A stretch of DNA of 64,000 nt from Bacillota bacterium (GTDB lineage Bacteria > Bacillota > Clostridia > Lachnospirales > CAG-274), in the NCBI GenBank assembly GCA_017460805.1, contig JAFUAF010000010.1, positions 1 to 64,000 of the forward strand, given 5' to 3'. A program made the position numbers and the translations under genes. The notes beneath the pieces were generated by a model. It was not told where the DNA came from. It did not search any database and saw only the letters and a list, made by a program, of their open reading frames with translations. Below are positions 7,624-16,930 of the stretch, piece after piece. Numbering within the stretch: the first letter of the stretch is position 1; each line of letters opens with the position of its first letter.

Positions 7624-8646
7624 TTATCTCTGAACACGGCCTGAACCGTCGCAGTTTTCAACTTCTGCTCTTGTAACAAGGTTAAAGTCACCGGGGATGG
7701 TGTGCTTTAATGCAGAAGCAGCAACAGCGAAGTTAAGCGCATCTTCCTTGCTCTTGCCGTCCATAAGACCGCAGATAAGACCGCCTGCAAAAGAGTCGCC
7801 GCCGCCAACACGGTCAACGATAGGCATAATGTCAAATCTGTTTGAACGATAGAAGTCTCTTGTAGCACCGTCCATGATGCAAGCAGACCAACCGTTGTGA
7901 GAAGCGGAGAAGGACTCTCTTAATGAAGAGATAACATACTTGAAGCCGAACTTGTCGCACATCTGATTGAAGATGTCCTTATAGCCTGCCATTTCAAGCT
8001 CGCCGCTTGTTACGTCTGTGTTGCCGGGCTTGAAGCCGAGAACCTTCTCGGCATCTTCTTCGTTGCCGATGCAAACATCAACATACTGCATAAGGTTTGT
8101 CATAACTTTCTGAGCCTTTTCGCTTGACCATAATTTCTTACGGAAGTTAAGGTCACAGGATACAGTAACGCCCTTAGCCTTAGCAGCTTTACAAGCAACC
8201 TCTGTAACCTCGGCAGCCAAATCGGAAACAGCAGGTGTGATACCTGTGAAGTGGAACCAATCAGCGCCCTCGAAGATAGCATCAAAGTCGAACTTGTCAG
8301 CAGTTGCGGTAGCAATAGAAGAATTAGCTCTATCATAAACTACATTGGATGCTCTCATGGAAGCACCTGTCTCAAGGTAGTAGATACCAAGACGATCGCC
8401 TGTCTTTGCGATATGCTTTGTTTCAACGCCATACTTTCTTAAAGCAGCAATAGCGCATGCACCAATAGGGTTATCAGGTACAGCTGTTACAAACTCTGCT
8501 TCGTGACCGTAGTTTGCAAGCGATACAGCAACGTTAGCCTCGCCGCCGCCATAGTTGATGTCAAATTCTGTTGCCTGGATAAATCTTTCATTGCCGGGTG
8601 TGGATAATCTTAACATGATCTCACCCATTGTTACAATCTTGCCCAT
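7624..8646 (-). CDS. kdgK: PfkB-family sugar kinase, probable 2-keto-3-deoxygluconate kinase
   Basis: A 340-residue ribokinase-fold enzyme. Evidence: the N-terminal MGEIMLRLSTPG and NYGGGEANVAVSLANYG signature, the substrate-lid region, and the C-terminal VGGGDSFAGGLICGL with the catalytic Asp. The early GEIMLRL and GNERFIQA pattern is what KDG kinases show, and phosphorylation of KDG is the entry of pectin products into glycolysis. This would agree with the pectate lyase 4 kb away. Another ketose or deoxy-sugar substrate cannot be ruled out. The ribosome site is AAGGAGG, and the gene has its own promoter and terminator. Confidence 0.85.
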   Translation of the reverse strand: MGKIVTMGEIMLRLSTPGNERFIQATEFDINYGGGEANVAVSLANYGHEAEFVTAVPDNPIGACAIAALRKYGVETKHIAKTGDRLGIYYLETGASMRASNVVYDRANSSIATATADKFDFDAIFEGADWFHFTGITPAVSDLAAEVTEVACKAAKAKGVTVSCDLNFRKKLWSSEKAQKVMTNLMQYVDVCIGNEEDAEKVLGFKPGNTDVTSGELEMAGYKDIFNQMCDKFGFKYVISSLRESFSASHNGWSACIMDGATRDFYRSNRFDIMPIVDRVGGGDSFAGGLICGLMDGKSKEDALNFAVAASALKHTIPGDFNLVTRAEVENCDGSGRVQR

Positions 8647-8716
8647 TGGAAATTTCCTCCTTAAAATAAATTAGCAAACAGCCGTATTTTTAATACCGCC
8701 ATAGCTTTATGAAATA

Positions 8717-8745
8717 ATTATAGCATACCCGCCAAAATTTTTCAA
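8717..8745 (-). promoter_or_regulatory. Promoter for the sugar kinase gene
   Basis: TTGAAA (8745-8740), 17-base spacer, TATAAT (8722-8717) on the minus strand. The transcript would have a leader of about 65 bases. Confidence 0.7.
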
Positions 8746-8787
8746 CACTATATTTCAAATTTTTGACACTTTTTTTACAGGAATGTT

Positions 8788-9516
8788 TCAGGGCTCCAAA
8801 AAATGCGACTTTTCGGGGTAACTGTATATAAGACCCGTTTCATCTTTCCAATATATGTAAGACACTTTCGGTTTTGTGCCGTAACCGCCATGCCATGTTT
8901 CGGCTTCAAGCTGTATATAATATCCGTCATAATTTCCGTCGTCCAAAAAACCCGCATTTTTAAGCGCAGTTATACTAATACCCGCGTTGTTTTCAACAAA
9001 CCATTTGTCCTGCTCTGCCAAACTGTCTGCGTATGCCTGCGCCGCATTAAAAATTTTTTCCGCTGTTTTATATTCCGCGGTTCCCGTGTAAGATGGTCTC
9101 GGATAAATATTCTTTCTGCCATTTTCGGATGTCCATGTAACGGAGTCTATTTTTCCATCGACTGCATTGATTTTCAAATCCTTGGTATTTGTCTGAAAAT
9201 ACTCTATCGGGTAACTGTCTAACATACCGGCAGCGATAATATCATCAATTTTTATCTCCGACCTGTCTCTCCAAACCTCGTCATTATGCAGTTTTTCCAT
9301 ATATTTATCAGCTGCGTTGTAAATAGCACTTGCTATTAAATACTCCGCATACAGATCGTCGGTATTATCAGTATCCGCCTCTGTATTTTCAACAGTTTGC
9401 TCCGATTCAAATGCACTCTCGTATGACTTTTCGCCTATATCCGCGGCTTGTCTGTAGAAAAATCCTCCCGACATAAATATTAGAGAAACAGCCACAGCAA
9501 TAATTATTCCGTCCAT
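8788..9516 (-). CDS. Membrane-anchored protein with two AAQTY-type repeats
   Basis: A 242-residue protein of unknown function. One hydrophobic segment at residues 1-20 suggests a type II anchor with the rest outside the cell. An acidic linker leads to two repeats of about 85-90 residues, starting near YLIASAIYNAADKYME and KTAEKIFNAAQAYADSL, each closing with a strand like V-W or YIYW followed by Y-P. The same repeat occurs four times in the dockerin protein at 12228. The amphipathic helix plus strands recalls the soluble part of type IV pilin-like proteins, but this is inference. The ribosome site is GGGAGGTG; the leucine-rich-repeat gene ends 12 bases upstream, so the two are likely one operon. 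Confidence 0.75.
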   Translation of the reverse strand: MDGIIIAVAVSLIFMSGGFFYRQAADIGEKSYESAFESEQTVENTEADTDNTDDLYAEYLIASAIYNAADKYMEKLHNDEVWRDRSEIKIDDIIAAGMLDSYPIEYFQTNTKDLKINAVDGKIDSVTWTSENGRKNIYPRPSYTGTAEYKTAEKIFNAAQAYADSLAEQDKWFVENNAGISITALKNAGFLDDGNYDGYYIQLEAETWHGGYGTKPKVSYIYWKDETGLIYSYPEKSHFLEP

Positions 9517-9528
9517 AACACACCTCCC

Positions 9529-12135
9529 TTAATTTTCATTCAGCATCTTTATAACATCCAGCACGGTATATTCTCCGTCAAGGTCGTAATCCAGTTTTGC
9601 GGCGGTATCATAATCGCCCGATTTTACGGTCCTGCTGCCGTCGGCGTATTGAAGCATGGTCTTTGCATCTGTATCTGTCAGTTCCTTATCGCCGTCCATG
9701 TCGCCTATGTACTTATAATTTACACCTCTTTCCGTCACGACACTTTCGGTCTGTGAGCCCTTGTAACAGTAGACATATTCGTTATAGCCAAAATAGCCGA
9801 AAGCTTCATCACCAAAAGTCGTTACAGAATCGGGTATTATCAAAGCCCTCATACTTGAGCCGTAAAATGCCATATTCCCCAAACTTTCCACGCTGTCGGG
9901 GATTGTGACCGTTTTGAGTCTTGATGCAAAAAACGCACCGTAAGCTATGGTTTTTACGGTATTGGGTATCTCGACCTCTTCTATGGGGCAGTAAGCGAAA
10001 ACGCCGCTGTTGAGCACGGTAATGCCATAAGGGATATTTACGGAAGTCAGTTTGCAGTTTCCGAACGCCCACGCGCCCAATGACTGAACGCTGTCGGGGA
10101 TATCCGCCTCAACAAGCGCTTCGCAATGATAAAATGCGCTTGTGCCGATAGAAGTAAGCGTATCGGGGAAAGTGACTTTTACAAGTGCTTTGTCATTTCT
10201 GAAAGTATCGCCGCCTATGCTTTTAACGCCCGTCGGGATAACTATGCTTTTAAGCGCGGCGCAATCCTCAAATGCACCGCCGCCTATAGAATTCAATGTT
10301 TTTGGCATATCCACGCATTCAAGTGCCGCACAGCCCTCAAACGAGCAGAAGCCGATACTTGTGATGCTGTCGGGCAGCGAGACCGCTTTAAGCGCCGCAC
10401 AGTTTCTGAAACAATACATCGGTATGCCTGTCATGCCGCTTGGGATATTTATCGCCAAAAGAGCGGAACAGCCGTCAAAAGCATAAGTACCGAAGCTTGT
10501 CACGGTATTCGGGATATTGATGCTTTCAAGGGCTGAACAGCCGCTGAATGCCTTTGTGCCTATCTGTGTCACATTTCCGTTTATCTTTATGGTTTTTAAG
10601 GCGGTACAGCCCTCAAAAGTCGAATCTCCTATGTTTGTGACTTTTTTGGGTAAAGTAATGCTTTTAAGCGAGGTACAGCCCTTGAATGAAGATGCACCGA
10701 CAAGCCCCACGCTGTCGGCAAGGGTCACGCTTTCAAGCTTTGTACAGTCCGCAAAAGCGCTTGCCGATACCGAACCGACACCGTCTTTTATAACCAAATT
10801 CTTTACATCCGCATTATGCGCCGACCACGGCAAGGTGCCGCTTGGCATAAAGCCCTTGCCGCCTATGGTAAGGGTGGCTGTGGACTCGTCATAAGTCCAG
10901 TCCTCTTCCACGGTTTTCTGTGACTCATAAGTCTTTGGGTCAAGCCAGTATAAGATAGGTGCTGTATTGTCCGTCACATACCAGTACACCCTGCCGTCTC
11001 CCGCAAGTATGGGCTTACACCCTGAAAGAGGGGTCTTTTTCTCTGTCTGTGAGATGATATTTGCGTTTTCGTCTATTTTTACGGCCTTTGTTTTGTAAGT
11101 GCTGCCGTCATTCTCCTCCCACATTACAAGAAATTCGCTCTCGCTTAATTTAATAAGGTAGGGATTTCGCACGCTCACGCCGTTGTCCTTTGTATAATTC
11201 GTCAGCATTTTTACGCTCGGAGTACTCATATCCTTTGGAGCGATGCCGATAAAAATATTTCTTTGGGTGTCGCTGTCAAATGTGGAAATATCCTGCACGA
11301 CCGTATTGCCCGCAACAAGGGCATTATTTTTGCCAAGTTCAAAGCCGCCGACTGCAACACCCGTTGTATTGTCGCCTGTATCGCCGACTATGGCAAGCAC
11401 GGTGCTTCTTGTTACATCACTGTAGCTAAGCTTGCCCGCGCTGTATCTGCTCATAACGACCGAACGCGGATATGCATCGCCGTGGTCTATCGCATAGATA
11501 TAGCTTCCGTCGGTTTGGATAAACTGGTTAAAGCTGTGCGATGCATAAGGCGAATATGGATTTGACGGGCTTTCAAAGCTGTCTATGTCGATTATGAACT
11601 GCATATTGGACTGATGATGCTTGCCGTCCGAAGATTGGAACATCTCGTGGCAGGTATAAAGATAAAGTTTGCCGCCCGCCTCCGTCATACGCGCAGAGCC
11701 CGCATCAAACGGGATATAGGTGTTTGCGCCGTAGATAGAGCACTCTTTTAAAAGCGACCAGTCCTTTGTGTATTTCTGCAATCTTACAACTTCCGCAGAG
11801 CTGTCGTCATTGAGGTTATACTCGCCGAAAACAAGATAATTGTACTTTTCGCCGCTGTAGAACCCGCCGAAAATCGAAAGCGGCGGCGTAATTTCTTTTA
11901 TTGCGGACACAAAGTTTCCCTCATAGTCATATTTCTCCACCACTACTTTTTTATCGGTATACTCCACTCTTTCAAGTGCGCCCGCATTTTCATACAAATT
12001 GGACGTAACGACAAATCCGTACCTTGTGTACTCGTATTCCGTTTTATGTATATTTGCGCTTGAAACGCCCTCTGCCGCAAAAACAGGCAGGCACAGGCAG
12101 ATACAAGCCGCTGCAAGAGCAAAAAATTTTCTCAT
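9529..12135 (-). CDS. Secreted BspA-like leucine-rich-repeat protein with C-terminal dockerin
   Basis: An 868-residue exported protein. A signal peptide (residues 1-20) ends at VFAAEG. Residues 22-400 form a beta-rich region that may be a propeller, with repeated strands describing no known enzyme. Residues about 405-800 are LRR_5 (BspA/TpLRR) repeats of about 23 residues, for example ITLPKKVTNIGDSTFEGCTAL, seen some 16 times. The last 60 residues are a dockerin-like pair (DMDGDKELTDTD and DYDLDGEYTVLD). BspA-type repeats usually serve surface binding. The gene is followed at 12 bases by the AAQTY-repeat membrane protein. Confidence 0.87.
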   Translation of the reverse strand: MRKFFALAAACICLCLPVFAAEGVSSANIHKTEYEYTRYGFVVTSNLYENAGALERVEYTDKKVVVEKYDYEGNFVSAIKEITPPLSIFGGFYSGEKYNYLVFGEYNLNDDSSAEVVRLQKYTKDWSLLKECSIYGANTYIPFDAGSARMTEAGGKLYLYTCHEMFQSSDGKHHQSNMQFIIDIDSFESPSNPYSPYASHSFNQFIQTDGSYIYAIDHGDAYPRSVVMSRYSAGKLSYSDVTRSTVLAIVGDTGDNTTGVAVGGFELGKNNALVAGNTVVQDISTFDSDTQRNIFIGIAPKDMSTPSVKMLTNYTKDNGVSVRNPYLIKLSESEFLVMWEENDGSTYKTKAVKIDENANIISQTEKKTPLSGCKPILAGDGRVYWYVTDNTAPILYWLDPKTYESQKTVEEDWTYDESTATLTIGGKGFMPSGTLPWSAHNADVKNLVIKDGVGSVSASAFADCTKLESVTLADSVGLVGASSFKGCTSLKSITLPKKVTNIGDSTFEGCTALKTIKINGNVTQIGTKAFSGCSALESINIPNTVTSFGTYAFDGCSALLAINIPSGMTGIPMYCFRNCAALKAVSLPDSITSIGFCSFEGCAALECVDMPKTLNSIGGGAFEDCAALKSIVIPTGVKSIGGDTFRNDKALVKVTFPDTLTSIGTSAFYHCEALVEADIPDSVQSLGAWAFGNCKLTSVNIPYGITVLNSGVFAYCPIEEVEIPNTVKTIAYGAFFASRLKTVTIPDSVESLGNMAFYGSSMRALIIPDSVTTFGDEAFGYFGYNEYVYCYKGSQTESVVTERGVNYKYIGDMDGDKELTDTDAKTMLQYADGSRTVKSGDYDTAAKLDYDLDGEYTVLDVIKMLNEN

Positions 12136-12180
12136 TCAAATATCCTCTTTCGCAATATAATTCACGTTAATGTTATAAAA

Positions 12181-12209
12181 ATTATAACACTTTTACGATA
12201 AGATATCAA
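12181..12209 (-). promoter_or_regulatory. Promoter for the leucine-rich-repeat gene
   Basis: TTGATA (12209-12204), 17-base spacer, TATAAT (12186-12181) on the minus strand, about 45 bases before the ATG at 12135. Confidence 0.7.
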
Positions 12210-12227
12210 GAGAGTACTTTGCAAAAT

Positions 12228-13637
12228 TTACTCTTCGGGATATATGTATTTTACACCGTTTTCGTACCAGTAAACATATTGTATCGCGGGTATGTTTTTA
12301 TCCTTTACGGGCACTATTACATAGTATATGGACGACATTTTTGTCAAAAGCTGTGCTTTTACAAGGTCGGGGAGAGTTATAACCATATTATCCGACCATT
12401 GACCCGCCGTGTACATATCCGTAGCGTAGGTCTGTGCCGCAGAAAATACTGTAGAAGCGCCGTTTTTGGCTTCGTCGTGGCTTATCGGGTCGGATGCTGT
12501 AAAAACCGCATAATGACCGCTGCCGTTTGAAAACCACGAAACGCTGTTCACTTTAGGTCCGTACTCATTCATTGCCGTATTCACCGAATAATCAACTATC
12601 GGTTTCTTTGACAGCATACCTGCATTTACAAGGTCTTCATCGGTTATTACTCTATACTCTTCCCATTTTCCCTCATTGTAAAGGTCATAAGCATAAGTCT
12701 GCGCCGCCGCACGTATAACTCCCGCTCCGAACTCCGCATCTTCCCAAGTTTCCATTCCGCTGTTATATGTCTTTTTATAGCCGTCCTCTACCCATGTCAC
12801 ACTTCTTATTGCGGGTGTCAGCGGGTCGCCGCTTGTGATTATAGTATAGTCGATATTCGGGCGGTACAGCAAAAGTTTCGCTTTCAAAAGGTCTTCAACT
12901 GTTATTTCCTCGCTGCCCGTCCATTTTCCCATTGTGTAAAGGTCTGTGACATACGTCTGCGCCGCTGAGTACACATCTATCGGCGAAACATAAGCAATAC
13001 CGTATTCTACATTCCATTCTTTATCATACTCGTCAATTTTGGTCGGATAAACGGTCTTGCCGAACGGGGAATTTTCGCTTTCTTTCTCCACTTTTATAAT
13101 AGCAGGTGTAAGCGCGTTGTCGGTATATATCTTAAAGCCATCATACCTTTGCTTATCGCCTGTCAGAAGCTGTGCGGCAAAAAGGTCGTCAGTGTCCATT
13201 TCAAGACTTGCCTGCCATTTGCCCATTGTATAAAGGTCGGTCGCATAAGTCTGTGCAGCGGAGAATAAGGTCGCGCCCGCCTGCTGTTCCGAGATATAGG
13301 CGTTCATGTTCTCTTCGCCTTTTCTGTTGTACCAGTCGTTATAGGAAGACTCCTCCCACTTGAATTTTATTTTGGGGTCAAGGACTTTCTGCATTATAAG
13401 TGTTGCATCCGATGCCGTTAAAACGTCGTCTCCGTCCACATCCGCTATGTACATATATGAACGGGTCTTTTCTATCGGCATTTTCACCTTTTCGTCAAGT
13501 ACCCTCTGCATAACGATAGCCGCATCCGTCGCTGTCAGATACCCGTCATCATCCACATCGCCTATAGACGGCACCGCCGCATTTACGCTCACCGCACATA
13601 ATAATAAAACCGCAGGTATAAGTATTTTTTTCTTCAT
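12228..13637 (-). CDS. Secreted protein with N-terminal dockerin and four AAQTY repeats
   Basis: A 469-residue exported protein. The start at 13637 has GAGGAAAT upstream; a longer frame to 13673 has none. A signal peptide (1-21) is followed at once by a dockerin (DVDDDGYLTATD and DVDGDDVLTASD, residues about 25-90). Then come four repeats of about 85-95 residues, each starting with a helix such as TLFSAAQTYATDLYTMGKW, then a DL-x-x-A-x-LL helix, and ending in PAI-x-x-V-x-W and Y-P. The repeat is shared with the protein at 8788. A dockerin at the N-terminus is unusual. No enzyme motif is visible; a structural or adhesive role is inferred. Confidence 0.8.
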   Translation of the reverse strand: MKKKILIPAVLLLCAVSVNAAVPSIGDVDDDGYLTATDAAIVMQRVLDEKVKMPIEKTRSYMYIADVDGDDVLTASDATLIMQKVLDPKIKFKWEESSYNDWYNRKGEENMNAYISEQQAGATLFSAAQTYATDLYTMGKWQASLEMDTDDLFAAQLLTGDKQRYDGFKIYTDNALTPAIIKVEKESENSPFGKTVYPTKIDEYDKEWNVEYGIAYVSPIDVYSAAQTYVTDLYTMGKWTGSEEITVEDLLKAKLLLYRPNIDYTIITSGDPLTPAIRSVTWVEDGYKKTYNSGMETWEDAEFGAGVIRAAAQTYAYDLYNEGKWEEYRVITDEDLVNAGMLSKKPIVDYSVNTAMNEYGPKVNSVSWFSNGSGHYAVFTASDPISHDEAKNGASTVFSAAQTYATDMYTAGQWSDNMVITLPDLVKAQLLTKMSSIYYVIVPVKDKNIPAIQYVYWYENGVKYIYPEE

Positions 13638-13722
13638 AATATTTCCTCTTTTCCTAAATTTGTTTCCGTACATATTTTTTATAATTTTATCATATTTTGC
13701 TTTTTGTTACAATATCATTTTT

Positions 13723-14649
13723 TCACCACCCTTCCCTCTTATCAAATTCCCTGAAATCGCTGTCAAGTTTAAAAAACTCATCATCGTAGTTATGGTTAGG
13801 GTCGGGGTCTCTTTTTACACTGTATATCTCGTTTTCGGGGTCGGATAGTTCTATATTTATATAACTCCATGAATCGAGATACCCGTACAGGTCGTTCCCC
13901 TCTTCATCCTCTATCAGAAAACCCCTGCCGTTTTCCACATCATTCCCCACAAGATAATGTCCCTTTTTCCCAACGGGAACACGCGGATAAACACGGGTAT
14001 CAAAGATGCCGTTATCATATACGCCTTTTTGTACGTATCTTCTTACAAATTTTCTTTCAAACCCCGTATATAATGTTATATATACACCGTTTTCGGGCTG
14101 TTTGCCGTGGTCTTTGATATATTTGTACACATCATCTATCGGGTTTCCGTCCGTATCGTAATATTCGGTCAATTCGGTATTTGCAGGGTCTTTCAATAAA
14201 TTTTTCTTTTGGTCGGACTTTGCGATAATATGAAGATCGTCGAATTTTATACAGTAATAATCGGGGCTGATATCCGAATCATCACAAAATTTATAAAGAT
14301 CCTTATTCATAAGATACCTCTCGTTTTCGTCAAATACCGCATATATTCCTTTATCCTTGTCAAGCGCATATATACTGCCTTTTACCGAATAAAGTGTTAT
14401 CCCTTTTTTATCTTCGATAGTTGATTTATAATTATCCCTGTTTTTAATATACTGTCCCGTATTACCGACAGCAAAAGCACCGTTAATATTAGTCCGCGGC
14501 TCGCTGTCGTTTTCATGTTCAACCGCTGTCGTTTCAATAATTGAAGCCGTGGTCTCCTCCGTATACTCTGCGTTTTTCGGCTCTGTGTCCTGCGTTTTTT
14601 CACCGCACCCGACAAGCAGCAGCAAAAATATAAATAAAATTTTCCTCAT
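13723..14649 (-). CDS. Lipoprotein with GHYLVG-type modules
   Basis: A 308-residue probable lipoprotein: MRKILFIFLLLLVGCG has a lipobox-like LVGC at residues 12-15, followed by a Thr/Glu-rich linker. One complete module (about 55-205) and one half module (about 220-308) follow. The module runs from VG-x-x-GHY through GFLIEDE-GNDLYG, DPENEIYSV, YLMN-D, CIKFDDL and YYDTDGN to PENGVY. It shares this with the proteins at 14649, 16920 and 17905. Its ATG shares one base with the stop of the gene before it, and AAGGAGGA precedes it, so it is the last gene of a four-gene operon. Function unknown. Confidence 0.75.
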   Translation of the reverse strand: MRKILFIFLLLLVGCGEKTQDTEPKNAEYTEETTASIIETTAVEHENDSEPRTNINGAFAVGNTGQYIKNRDNYKSTIEDKKGITLYSVKGSIYALDKDKGIYAVFDENERYLMNKDLYKFCDDSDISPDYYCIKFDDLHIIAKSDQKKNLLKDPANTELTEYYDTDGNPIDDVYKYIKDHGKQPENGVYITLYTGFERKFVRRYVQKGVYDNGIFDTRVYPRVPVGKKGHYLVGNDVENGRGFLIEDEEGNDLYGYLDSWSYINIELSDPENEIYSVKRDPDPNHNYDDEFFKLDSDFREFDKREGW

Positions 14650-15932
14650 TATTTGTCCTCCTTTTTTGTACTTACCAATAAATGTCTTTTAATATTTACG
14701 GCGGCTATGCCCAAAAGAACGGCCATGCAAACAATAATGCCTATCACGGAATATACGGGGAAGCCGTCGGGCAAAATCACATCAGGCTTCATACGGGCAA
14801 GCATTTCCCGTTTTGCGCGTTCCTTTGCCTTGGCTTTTGCTGCCTCGTCCGCCTGTGCTTTCGGCACTATTTCTCCATCCCACAGCGCAAGCCCTCGCTC
14901 TGCAAGAAAGCTGTCTATATCCTCTATCTCTGTCCCGTCCGCAAGAAAATAATGCCAATTAAAAACAAAGTTCGAGTGATCGTTGACCAATGTATAAATT
15001 TTTAAATCGCCGTATTTAAGACAGCCCGCTTTAGGCGGACAGTCCTTACCGAATTTTTTAAAATCGCCGTTCATAAGATAATGTACCGAGTATTCATCAC
15101 CTTTTACATTATATGATGATACATAATACACCTCTTCCTCGCTGTCCAGCAGTCTTATACCCATTTCATAACCGCCGCAGAACAAGTCCGTACCGTCCTC
15201 GGCCTCTATCACACATCCCGTGTCACTTACTTTGCTGCCATTGCTTACAAACCAATGCCCTTTAGTTCCGACGGACTGCCTTACGCCGATCGACATATCA
15301 TAAAAAGGATCGGGTCTGCCGACAATGCCTTCCAAAGGCAAAAACTGCTTGTCCATACCGTAGTAACTGCTGTAATAAACACCGTTTCCGCCGCCTTTTC
15401 CGCGGCTGTTTATGTAAGAATAAATATCTTCTATTTCCCCGCCATCGGTATCATAATAGCGAGTAACATCTGTTTTTGTCGGGTCGCAATTATAATTTTT
15501 ATCATAGTCCGTGACTGCAATGACCGCAAAATCATCAAAATCTATACAAATATAACGCGGATTTTCCCAAGCATTAAGCGCAAACTCCCGCATATTGCCG
15601 CTAAGCAAACCTTTTTGCGTGTCGTCGGGGTTCATAAGTATGTATATTTCATACTCTTCACTTAAAACTATAAAATACCCGTCCAACCAATATAAGTCAT
15701 TGCCGTCCTTGTCCTCTATCCACGACCCCTCGTCATATCTGTCGGGGTCGTCCGAATGTTCAAGCCAATAACCCCAGCTGTCTATCATATAATGACCCGT
15801 ACCGCCGACTTCCTCGCGTGGATAATGCGTGTGTTTTTCGTTTTCGTACTTATCCAACACTCCGCGCTTATTCCCCGCATAAACAGGCACCGTAAATAAT
15901 GTAATTAAAAGCAAGATCAGTATTTTTTTCAT
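14649..15932 (-). CDS. Exported, C-terminally anchored protein with two GHYLVG modules
   Basis: A 427-residue protein of unknown function. A signal peptide (1-19, ending VYAG) is followed by two modules at about 38-190 and 205-355. Landmarks are GGTGHYMIDS, IEDKDGNDLYW, YYDTDGGEIEDIYSYI and GVYYSSYYGM in the first, and GTKGHWFVSN, YLMNGDFKKFG in the second. A charged, Ala/Lys-rich helix (about 365-385) leads to one membrane segment near 400-420 and a short basic tail. The gene overlaps both neighbours by one and four bases, so translation is coupled. It probably displays its modules on the outer face of the membrane. Confidence 0.75.
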   Translation of the reverse strand: MKKILILLLITLFTVPVYAGNKRGVLDKYENEKHTHYPREEVGGTGHYMIDSWGYWLEHSDDPDRYDEGSWIEDKDGNDLYWLDGYFIVLSEEYEIYILMNPDDTQKGLLSGNMREFALNAWENPRYICIDFDDFAVIAVTDYDKNYNCDPTKTDVTRYYDTDGGEIEDIYSYINSRGKGGGNGVYYSSYYGMDKQFLPLEGIVGRPDPFYDMSIGVRQSVGTKGHWFVSNGSKVSDTGCVIEAEDGTDLFCGGYEMGIRLLDSEEEVYYVSSYNVKGDEYSVHYLMNGDFKKFGKDCPPKAGCLKYGDLKIYTLVNDHSNFVFNWHYFLADGTEIEDIDSFLAERGLALWDGEIVPKAQADEAAKAKAKERAKREMLARMKPDVILPDGFPVYSVIGIIVCMAVLLGIAAVNIKRHLLVSTKKEDK

Positions 15933-16930
15933 GATCTATCCTCCGTTTTCAGCATTTTTGCACTTACCAATGCAAACACTGTTACCGCGATATATCCGTA
16001 AACCATTATTTTATACGGAAAAAGGCGGTTATTTATATAATCGTTTTCATTGACGGCATTCCCGCGGATGTCATAGCACTCGTGTGCATCTGAAAAGGCG
16101 TGGGTATATGCTTTTATAAGCGGAATACCGCATACCTCGTCAACATAGCAGTTCCACGCCGTTCCTTTTTTCACTATCACATGGAAATTTTTATCGGTAA
16201 CGCTGCATGAACCTGCATCGTGCATACCATACCAATGATAAAACGACAGCCCGCTTGTTGTCAGAAACCTGTCGGGCAGTTCTCCCGAAGAATAGACTAT
16301 CCTGCCGTCGGGGGAATAGACCTTTGTATCGTAATAATTGCTTACACCGTCATTCCAACTGTCCGCAGTGTATTTATATCCGCCCGCAAGCATCTCCTGC
16401 CCCGCATTTTTATAAAAACTTTTTTCCGTAAGCCTGTTACAGCCAAGAACACCGCCGATAAGCACGGCAAGCGCCGTAAACATAAAAATATGTTTGCCCC
16501 GAATTTCAGGCATTGCGAAAACATAGAGCAAAGAAAAAATATAGACCATAAGCATATAACTGTAAGGCAGCATACGCAAGCGCATATATTCCGCCGCATT
16601 TTCTATTTTCTCCCCTGCGGGCGTGAAAAACACATGGTCGTCATATATCCCCAAAAATGCCTTTGCCATAACATTCGTATCTTTAATATGCTTTACCGCG
16701 GTTTCGGGCAGCAAATTTTCCCATAATTCTTTCATATCTTTGGCAGGCCTGTCATAAGTCACCCCAAGCCCCCAAAATCCGCCGTCACCGCGCTCTATAT
16801 CAAAACTACCCGCTATGGTATGACCCGTCAGATAATCGTGATACCTGCATACACCGCCGCACAGTATAAAACTCAGCACCAGCACCGACAGCAGTTTTTG
16901 AAGCCTTTCCAAATTGATTTTATTTTCCAT
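15929..16930 (-). CDS. Polytopic membrane protein of unknown function
   Basis: A 333-residue protein with membrane segments near residues 12-28, 122-140, 148-165 and 303-322. A large soluble stretch (about 175-300) lies between the last two and contains YSPDGRIVYSSGELPDRF. It does not carry the complete GHYLVG module of its neighbours but sits inside their operon, overlapping one by 11 bases and the other by four. AAGGTG lies before the ATG. No family was recognised. A role tied to the neighbouring exported proteins is inferred from coupling only. Confidence 0.65.
   Translation of the reverse strand: MENKINLERLQKLLSVLVLSFILCGGVCRYHDYLTGHTIAGSFDIERGDGGFWGLGVTYDRPAKDMKELWENLLPETAVKHIKDTNVMAKAFLGIYDDHVFFTPAGEKIENAAEYMRLRMLPYSYMLMVYIFSLLYVFAMPEIRGKHIFMFTALAVLIGGVLGCNRLTEKSFYKNAGQEMLAGGYKYTADSWNDGVSNYYDTKVYSPDGRIVYSSGELPDRFLTTSGLSFYHWYGMHDAGSCSVTDKNFHVIVKKGTAWNCYVDEVCGIPLIKAYTHAFSDAHECYDIRGNAVNENDYINNRLFPYKIMVYGYIAVTVFALVSAKMLKTEDRS

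Noticed and set aside
9800-10800. Regular repeats of about 69 bases that could suggest a CRISPR or satellite array
   Set aside because: The period is 23 codons and translates into LRR_5 repeats; there are no identical repeats with unique spacers.
13638-13722. Promoter for the N-terminal dockerin gene
   Set aside because: Several AT-rich hexamers are present but none pairs with a -35 box at 16-18 bases; left unassigned.
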